Of a stretch of 45,621 bases of DNA, positions 40,939-45,621 are shown piece by piece (position 1 is the stretch's first letter; the number at the start of each line of letters is the position of its first letter). The position numbers were made by a program, and so were the translations under genes. Below the pieces are notes generated by a model. It did no database searches. It was not told the origin of the DNA and saw only the letters and a list, made by a program, of their open reading frames with translations. Source of the stretch: Cyclobacteriaceae bacterium. Lineage in GTDB: Bacteria > Bacteroidota > Bacteroidia > Cytophagales > Cyclobacteriaceae. The DNA is taken from contig JAGQYK010000025.1 in assembly GCA_020436125.1 (NCBI GenBank), forward strand, positions 1 to 45,621, written 5' to 3'.

Positions 40939-41547
40939 ATGGTGTCTTCAAAAAACCTTCCTTTGATGGAAGACTTTTATACCATTCAGGGAGAGGGCGC
41001 TTATCAAGGACATGCTGCTTATTTTATTCGATTAGGGGGATGTGATGTGGGGTGTGTCTGGTGTGATGTAAAGGAATCGTGGGATGCTTCCGCTCACCCT
41101 ATTATTGCAGTGGAAGATATAGTGAGAAAAGCGAAAACATGTAAATGCGACATAGCTGTAGTGACAGGAGGTGAACCAGCTCACTATGATTTAACTGAAC
41201 TTACCGCACAAATTCACGCAGTGGGTATGCGTTCGCATATAGAAACTTCTGGTGCCTATGAGATAACAGGAACTTGGGATTGGGTGTGTTTGTCGCCTAA
41301 GAAATTTAAAAAACCTGTTCAATCATCCTATCCTAAAGCCAATGAATTAAAAGTGATCATCTATAACAAAAGTGATTTCCTGTGGGCAGAAGAGCATGCG
41401 GCCAGCGTATCAGATGAGTGCGCACTTTATCTTCAACCTGAATGGTCGAAAGAAAAGGAAATGGTGCCTCTCATTGTCGATTATGTAAAATCAAATCCTC
41501 GTTGGAAAATATCGCTTCAAGTTCATAAATATATGAACATACCTTAA
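40939..41547 (+). CDS. queE: 7-carboxy-7-deazaguanine synthase
   Basis: A radical SAM enzyme that contracts the ring of 6-carboxytetrahydropterin in queuosine synthesis. 202 residues from the ATG at 40939; a GTG at 40924 would add five. The iron-sulfur motif is CDVGCVWC (CxxxCxxC), and FYTIQGEGAYQGHAAYFIR and VVTGGEPAHYDL are family hallmarks. The short C-terminus fits the small QueE type. It lies between folD and pabB; its product leads to the base inserted by tgt, also in this window but far away. Confidence 0.93.
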   Translation: MVSSKNLPLMEDFYTIQGEGAYQGHAAYFIRLGGCDVGCVWCDVKESWDASAHPIIAVEDIVRKAKTCKCDIAVVTGGEPAHYDLTELTAQIHAVGMRSHIETSGAYEITGTWDWVCLSPKKFKKPVQSSYPKANELKVIIYNKSDFLWAEEHAASVSDECALYLQPEWSKEKEMVPLIVDYVKSNPRWKISLQVHKYMNIP

Positions 41548-41562
41548 TCAGCGAATTGGATT

Positions 41563-42534
41563 ATGGGTATTCAAGAGTTTAGAGATAGACTTAATCAATT
41601 AGGTAGAGAGGCAACTCCGTTTATTTTCTTTGTCGATTTTGAATTTAAAAAACCTGTTGTTTTTTGCTTGGATGAAATTGATGCCGGTGAAATTTTATTT
41701 GACTTTAATGGAGTTACTAATCAAGATCAGAAAAAGGATGAGCCAACCCCTGTCACAATCAGTTTAGAATCTGATTTAAGAGAAGAATATCAGAGAAAAT
41801 TTGATCAGGTATATGAGGCAATAAAAAGAGGTGACTCTTTTTTGACCAACTTGACTGTAAGGAATAAAGTGAGTTTGTTCCACTCCCTAAAGGATGTTTA
41901 TTATGATAGTAGGGCGAAATATAAATTGTGGTATCGGGATGAATTTGTTATGTTCTCTCCTGAATCATTTATTCAAATAAGAAATCAAAAAATCTATTCT
42001 TATCCCATGAAAGGAACCATTGATGCTGATCATCCTGATGCGTCTGGTATTCTTTTGAGCAATAAAAAGGAAATGGCAGAGCATGTTACCATTGTGGATT
42101 TGATTAGAAGTGATCTGAGTCGGGTTGCCTCTCAAGTTTCAGTGAACAAGTTCAGGTATGTGGAAAAACTCAATACACGTAATAAAAATCTTCTGCAGGT
42201 AAGTTCAGAGATAGAGGGAAGTTTGCCACATAACTACTTGGAAAAAATAGGAGATATACTCGTTTCATTATTACCTGCAGGCTCCGTGAGTGGAGCTCCA
42301 AAGCCAAAAACATTGGACCTGATAGGAAAGACGGAAGAAGAGGATAGAGGGTATTATACTGGAGTTTGTGGTCTCTTTGATGGCCAATCGCTAGATAGTG
42401 GTGTAATGATTAGGTTTTTGGAGAAGAGAAATGGAGAATTCTTTTATAGAAGTGGTGGAGGAATAACATCGCAAAGTGATTGGGAAACAGAATATGAAGA
42501 GGTGATTAATAAGATATATGTGCCAGTTACTTGA
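41563..42534 (+). CDS. pabB: Aminodeoxychorismate synthase component I (PabB-like chorismate-binding enzyme)
   Basis: Converts chorismate and ammonia to aminodeoxychorismate for p-aminobenzoate and folate. 323 residues, shorter than the about 450 of E. coli PabB because the N-terminal half is trimmed; this is common in Bacteroidota. The chorismate-binding core is intact: RGDSFLTNLTV, then SYPMKGT with Lys150, the residue that marks PabB rather than anthranilate synthase, then DLIRSDLSRVA, SVSGAPKPKTLDLI and GYYTGVCGLFDG. It overlaps the downstream gene by 17 bases. The partner glutaminase PabA is not seen here. Confidence 0.93.
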   Translation: MGIQEFRDRLNQLGREATPFIFFVDFEFKKPVVFCLDEIDAGEILFDFNGVTNQDQKKDEPTPVTISLESDLREEYQRKFDQVYEAIKRGDSFLTNLTVRNKVSLFHSLKDVYYDSRAKYKLWYRDEFVMFSPESFIQIRNQKIYSYPMKGTIDADHPDASGILLSNKKEMAEHVTIVDLIRSDLSRVASQVSVNKFRYVEKLNTRNKNLLQVSSEIEGSLPHNYLEKIGDILVSLLPAGSVSGAPKPKTLDLIGKTEEEDRGYYTGVCGLFDGQSLDSGVMIRFLEKRNGEFFYRSGGGITSQSDWETEYEEVINKIYVPVT

Positions 42535-43114
42535 GTCCATTAAACTTCTTGATGGAGAATTTTATAATCTTGATTACCATGAGAGAAGAATGACAACTTC
42601 ACTGAAAAAATTGTTTCAAAGCCGTTCAGCAATTCATTTGCAAGATAGACTTCAGAGCCAAAACCCTCCTGCTACTGGCTTGTATAAGTGTAGAATTGTC
42701 TACGGTAGTAATTTATTTGATATTGAGTATGTTCCCTATAATCCTGCCTCTCCTCAATCATTGAAGATAGTTGAAAGCAATACCATTGAATATGAACATA
42801 AGTATGCCAATCGTGTTGATATTGACAGCTTATATGCCAAGCGAGAAGAATGTGATGAGATCATTATAACCAAGAATGGGTTAGTTGCTGATGCTTCGTA
42901 TGCCAATATTCTTTTCAGGCAGGACAATTGCTGGTATACTCCAAAGAAGCCCTTATTAAAAGGAGTAAAAAGGCAGGAACTTTTGGACAAAGGATTGATC
43001 AAAGAAAAAGAAATACCACTTCAGGACGTTATTCAGTATGAATCAATCAAACTAATTAACGCGATGAGAGGATTAGAGCAACAAGAAATTGATGTATCCA
43101 ATATAGTTTTTTAG
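42518..43114 (+). CDS. Class IV aminotransferase-like protein, probable aminodeoxychorismate lyase
   Basis: A 198-residue protein of the class IV pyridoxal-phosphate fold. Lys95 in EYEHKYANR is the likely cofactor lysine, EECDEIIITKNGLVADASYANIL is the core motif of this fold, and TPKKPLLKGVKRQELL is the phosphate-binding region. It is shorter than E. coli PabC (269). Its start lies 17 bases inside pabB, so the two are coupled, which supports the lyase step that yields p-aminobenzoate. Other class IV reactions cannot be excluded. It ends 8 bases before the PorE-like gene. Confidence 0.88.
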   Translation: MCQLLESIKLLDGEFYNLDYHERRMTTSLKKLFQSRSAIHLQDRLQSQNPPATGLYKCRIVYGSNLFDIEYVPYNPASPQSLKIVESNTIEYEHKYANRVDIDSLYAKREECDEIIITKNGLVADASYANILFRQDNCWYTPKKPLLKGVKRQELLDKGLIKEKEIPLQDVIQYESIKLINAMRGLEQQEIDVSNIVF

Positions 43115-43122
43115 CTTTCAAT

Positions 43123-45042
43123 ATGATTCGAGTTATTGCCCTGATACTTTTTACTGCGGTCTGCACCATATCCAATGCACAGAGTTCTTTGAGTACAAAA
43201 TCGAAGAAAGCCATTGCGTTATATACAGAAGCTGACAATTACCGAGTGAGAGGCCAATACAATCAGGCAATTTCACTTTTGCAGCAGGCAATAGAGAAAG
43301 ATAAAAATTTTGTTGAAGCTTATTATCGATTGGGAATCACGTTTAAGGCAATGCGTGATTTTAATCGTTCCAATCTTAGCTTCGAAAAAGGACTTTCACT
43401 TACTCAAAATCCAAAAACTCAGAAGGGGTTCTTCATGGATTTAGGGGATAACTATTTGCGGTTAGGTAATTATGAAGAAGCGTTGAAATACTTCAATCAT
43501 TATTTAGCTGCTGAAACCATGAACAAGCAGCGCATTGCTTTGGTGGAATTGTGGAAAAGAAATGCGGAATATGGACTGAGAAATAAAAAAATACAATCTC
43601 AATTTCAGCCCAGACAATTGAATGGAACAGTAAATAGCTTTGGTTTGCAATATTTCCCTGTGCTCACCGCAGATGAGCAAGAACTTATTTTCACAAGAAG
43701 AATGGGCCCTGGTCCGGATGATGATGAAGATTTGGTAGTATCTAAAAAGGATGAAAACGGAAACTGGACTACACCGGTGTCTATTTCAAAAAACATCAAC
43801 TCAAAATTCAATGAAGGAACCTGCACCATTTCAGCTGATGGTAGAACATTAATATTCACTTCATGTATTGGGAGGAGAGGATATGGTAATTGCGATCTGT
43901 TTTATAGTAGAAAGGTGGGCGATGAATGGTCTTACCCGGTGAATATTGGTCCGGAGATTAATTCATCTGCCTGGGAATCTCAACCCTCGCTCTCAGCCGA
44001 TGGACGTGTGTTGTACTTTATCTCTGATCGTAGCGGAGGAATTGGAGGGAGAGATATCTATGTGTCGCGTAAAACTGTAGATGGCAACTGGTCGAAAGCA
44101 GAAGTAATGCCTCAACCCATTAACACACCTTTTGATGAGATATCTCCCTTTATACATGTTAATGGAAGAACTTTATTCTATGCAACCAATGGCAAACCCG
44201 GATTTGGAGGATTTGATATTTTTCGCGCAGAAATGGCAGATGGTAAATGGGAGATGCCCGTTAATTTTGGTTCACCTGTGAACGATCATGAAGATCAGTT
44301 TTCATTGTTCATCACCGCAGATGGCACCCGTGGGTACTATTCGCATGAAGATGGAACACGCGAAAATTCTGCGAGACTTTATGAGATGACCATTCCCGAG
44401 GAGTTACAAATTGCGTATAGGAGTAATTTTGTTAAAGGTATAGTGAAGGATAAAAAGACAGGTATACCTCTTCAGTCTCACATTGAGTTGTTTGATTTGA
44501 AAAAGGATGAACTTGTATCAGTGGTTGAATCTGATTCCGTTTCTGGCCAATACCTGATGGTGCTCAATGCAGGGTCGGATTATGCATTATATGTTACAGC
44601 CTCTGATTATCTTTTTCAAAGTTTAAATTTTAATTATGAGGATAATCCTAATCCGGAACCCGTTGTAATTGACATCCTTTTGGATAAGGCGGAGACTGGC
44701 GCGACTGCGGTACTTAATAATATTTTCTTTGATTTCGATCAATATGAGTTAAAGGACAAGTCCCTCACCGAGCTCAATAAGGTAGTTCGCCTCTTAAATG
44801 ATAAGCCCTCTATTCAAGTCGAAATTAGTGGGCACACCGATAGCGATGGGTCAGCTTCCTACAATAAGCAACTTTCTCTAAAACGTGCACAATCAGTGGT
44901 TTCCTATTTGGTGGAAAAGGGTATAAATGGAGCGCGATTGTCTGAAAAGGGATATGGGGCTGATCATCCGATCCGTCCAAATGACTCTGAAGAAAACAAA
45001 CAAGCCAACAGAAGGATCGAATTTAAGATTATTCAAAACTAG
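43123..45042 (+). CDS. PorE-like TPR, beta-propeller and OmpA domain protein
   Basis: A 639-residue exported protein, signal peptide cut near SNAQ. Order of parts: TPR repeats (about 30-150, for example YNQAISLLQQAIEKDKNFVE), a WD40-like PD40 propeller (about 165-420, with repeated SADGRTLIFTS, SADGRVLYFISDRSGG and VNGRTLFYATNG), a carboxypeptidase regulatory-like beta domain (about 430-520), and an OmpA-like domain with GHTDSDG (Asp573) and LSLKRAQSVVSYL. This is the layout of PorE of the type IX secretion system, which binds peptidoglycan. Such proteins are multicopy in Bacteroidota, so PorE identity is likely but unproven. A lipoprotein gene starts 2 bases after the stop. Confidence 0.88.
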   Translation: MIRVIALILFTAVCTISNAQSSLSTKSKKAIALYTEADNYRVRGQYNQAISLLQQAIEKDKNFVEAYYRLGITFKAMRDFNRSNLSFEKGLSLTQNPKTQKGFFMDLGDNYLRLGNYEEALKYFNHYLAAETMNKQRIALVELWKRNAEYGLRNKKIQSQFQPRQLNGTVNSFGLQYFPVLTADEQELIFTRRMGPGPDDDEDLVVSKKDENGNWTTPVSISKNINSKFNEGTCTISADGRTLIFTSCIGRRGYGNCDLFYSRKVGDEWSYPVNIGPEINSSAWESQPSLSADGRVLYFISDRSGGIGGRDIYVSRKTVDGNWSKAEVMPQPINTPFDEISPFIHVNGRTLFYATNGKPGFGGFDIFRAEMADGKWEMPVNFGSPVNDHEDQFSLFITADGTRGYYSHEDGTRENSARLYEMTIPEELQIAYRSNFVKGIVKDKKTGIPLQSHIELFDLKKDELVSVVESDSVSGQYLMVLNAGSDYALYVTASDYLFQSLNFNYEDNPNPEPVVIDILLDKAETGATAVLNNIFFDFDQYELKDKSLTELNKVVRLLNDKPSIQVEISGHTDSDGSASYNKQLSLKRAQSVVSYLVEKGINGARLSEKGYGADHPIRPNDSEENKQANRRIEFKIIQN

Positions 45043-45044
45043 AG

Positions 45045-45621
45045 ATGCAGTTGAATTGGAGGAATTGGTGTTGGTTTCTATTGTTTTTGGCTGCTTGTGG
45101 TGAGGATCCGGAACCAGAAATTAAACAGGAAGAGATTACCATTTTTTTTGATTCAGAATCGAGAATTGAGATTAAAGAAAATGATAATACTGAAATTGTA
45201 ATCCCCATTAAGATCTCCTTATCACAGGAAGAGTCAATTACTGTTACGTATGAGTTAATTGGTCAGGAGGTAGTAAGTGGTAGTGATTTTGATTTACTGT
45301 CTGAAAACCCCATAACAATCCCAGCGGGAAGTACGCAAGCAGATGTAAGGATAAGAATCAATAATAATGATATCGTACAGTCAGAGGATAGAAACATCTA
45401 TCTTCGATTTAGAACGATTGATAAAGATTACGTGAAGACGGCAATACCAAAGGAAGTGACGATATCCATTGAAGAGGATGATTGTTCACTAGATACGTCT
45501 GACGTCAGTGTGTGGATAGGACCACTTACCATTCAAAGTAATAATGAATCTTTAGGAGGTACCGGTGCTGAGAATTCAAATGGTCTTTGTAGTGGTACTT
45601 TCAATGTGAAAGGAAAATTTG
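45045..45621 (+). CDS. Lipoprotein with Calx-beta-like domain, 3' end outside the window
   Basis: Begins MQLNWRNWCWFLLFLAACGE: a short signal with lipobox LAAC, Cys18, followed by acidic residues (EDPEPEIKQEE). About 192 residues are visible and the frame is open at the right edge. Residues 30-125 resemble a Calx-beta domain (ITVTYELIG, GSDFDLLSENPITIPAGST and IYLRFRT), a calcium-binding adhesion-type fold. It follows the PorE-like gene by 2 bases, so the two are likely co-expressed. Probably exposed on the cell envelope; full function cannot be judged from the fragment. Confidence 0.85.
   Translation, partial: MQLNWRNWCWFLLFLAACGEDPEPEIKQEEITIFFDSESRIEIKENDNTEIVIPIKISLSQEESITVTYELIGQEVVSGSDFDLLSENPITIPAGSTQADVRIRINNNDIVQSEDRNIYLRFRTIDKDYVKTAIPKEVTISIEEDDCSLDTSDVSVWIGPLTIQSNNESLGGTGAENSNGLCSGTFNVKGKF

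Noticed and set aside
1-45621. tRNA, rRNA, CRISPR, transposon or prophage
   Set aside because: I looked for tRNA-like gaps, repeat-spacer arrays, transposases, integrases and terminal repeats and saw none; gaps are short and gene content is ordinary chromosomal.

Overview
The window is core chromosome of a Bacteroidota bacterium, most likely a Cytophagales/Cytophagia-type marine or soil bacterium. This is inferred from gene content and style, not from a marker gene. The evidence is: several TAnnTTTG promoter boxes (the Bacteroidota -7 element) just upstream of genes, a bacteroidotal alpha-2-macroglobulin, SPOR/OmpA envelope proteins, a PorE-like TPR-propeller-OmpA protein, an enlarged second PurF-like protein, and a Tgt enzyme that lacks the usual zinc cysteines. 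The DNA is moderately AT-rich. I found no tRNA, rRNA, CRISPR array, insertion sequence, phage or plasmid gene, and no gap above 300 bases without a gene.

Layout. Positions 1-10572 (+) hold a tight run: a left-truncated alpha-2-macroglobulin, a TIGR04076-type small protein, an aldo/keto reductase, a sodium-coupled symporter and penicillin-binding protein 1C. The two outer genes form the known yfhM/pbpC defence and repair pair, here with three genes between them. Positions 10664-13773 (+) carry two paralogous exported SPOR-like/OmpA-like proteins. At 13781-20212 (-) lie a cystathionine beta-synthase-type enzyme and a compact run that reads EVE protein, two tandem exported paralogues of unknown function, pyrR, pyrB. 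Then come a family 9 glycosyltransferase (+), a large PurF-like amidotransferase, a TPR histidine kinase and murI (all -).

Positions 26626-31418 hold fabI and ispE (+), convergent with a drug/metabolite-type exporter, an LptF/LptG permease and tgt (-). Positions 31529-38067 hold short housekeeping genes on both strands: Xaa-Pro aminopeptidase, a DUF4198 exported protein, RidA, an IscA-type iron-sulfur carrier, methylmalonyl-CoA epimerase, a 48-residue lipoprotein, thiL, an acyl carrier protein phosphodiesterase-like protein and a TerB-like protein. Positions 38150-43114 (+) hold lepA, folD, queE, pabB and a pabC-like gene, a group tied to folate and queuosine synthesis. The window ends with a PorE-like protein and the start of a Calx-beta lipoprotein.

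Themes. Much of the window serves the envelope: peptidoglycan synthesis (pbpC, murI), peptidoglycan-anchored proteins, LPS transport, lipoproteins and a possible type IX secretion part. The rest is nucleotide, folate, fatty acid, isoprenoid and tRNA-modification metabolism. I see no clear new defence or mobile system. The best leads are the tandem unknown exported paralogues linked to pyrRB, the degenerate metallopeptidase-like segment inside the first SPOR/OmpA protein, the three genes inside the A2M-pbpC pair, and the habit of convergent genes here to overlap at their stop codons.
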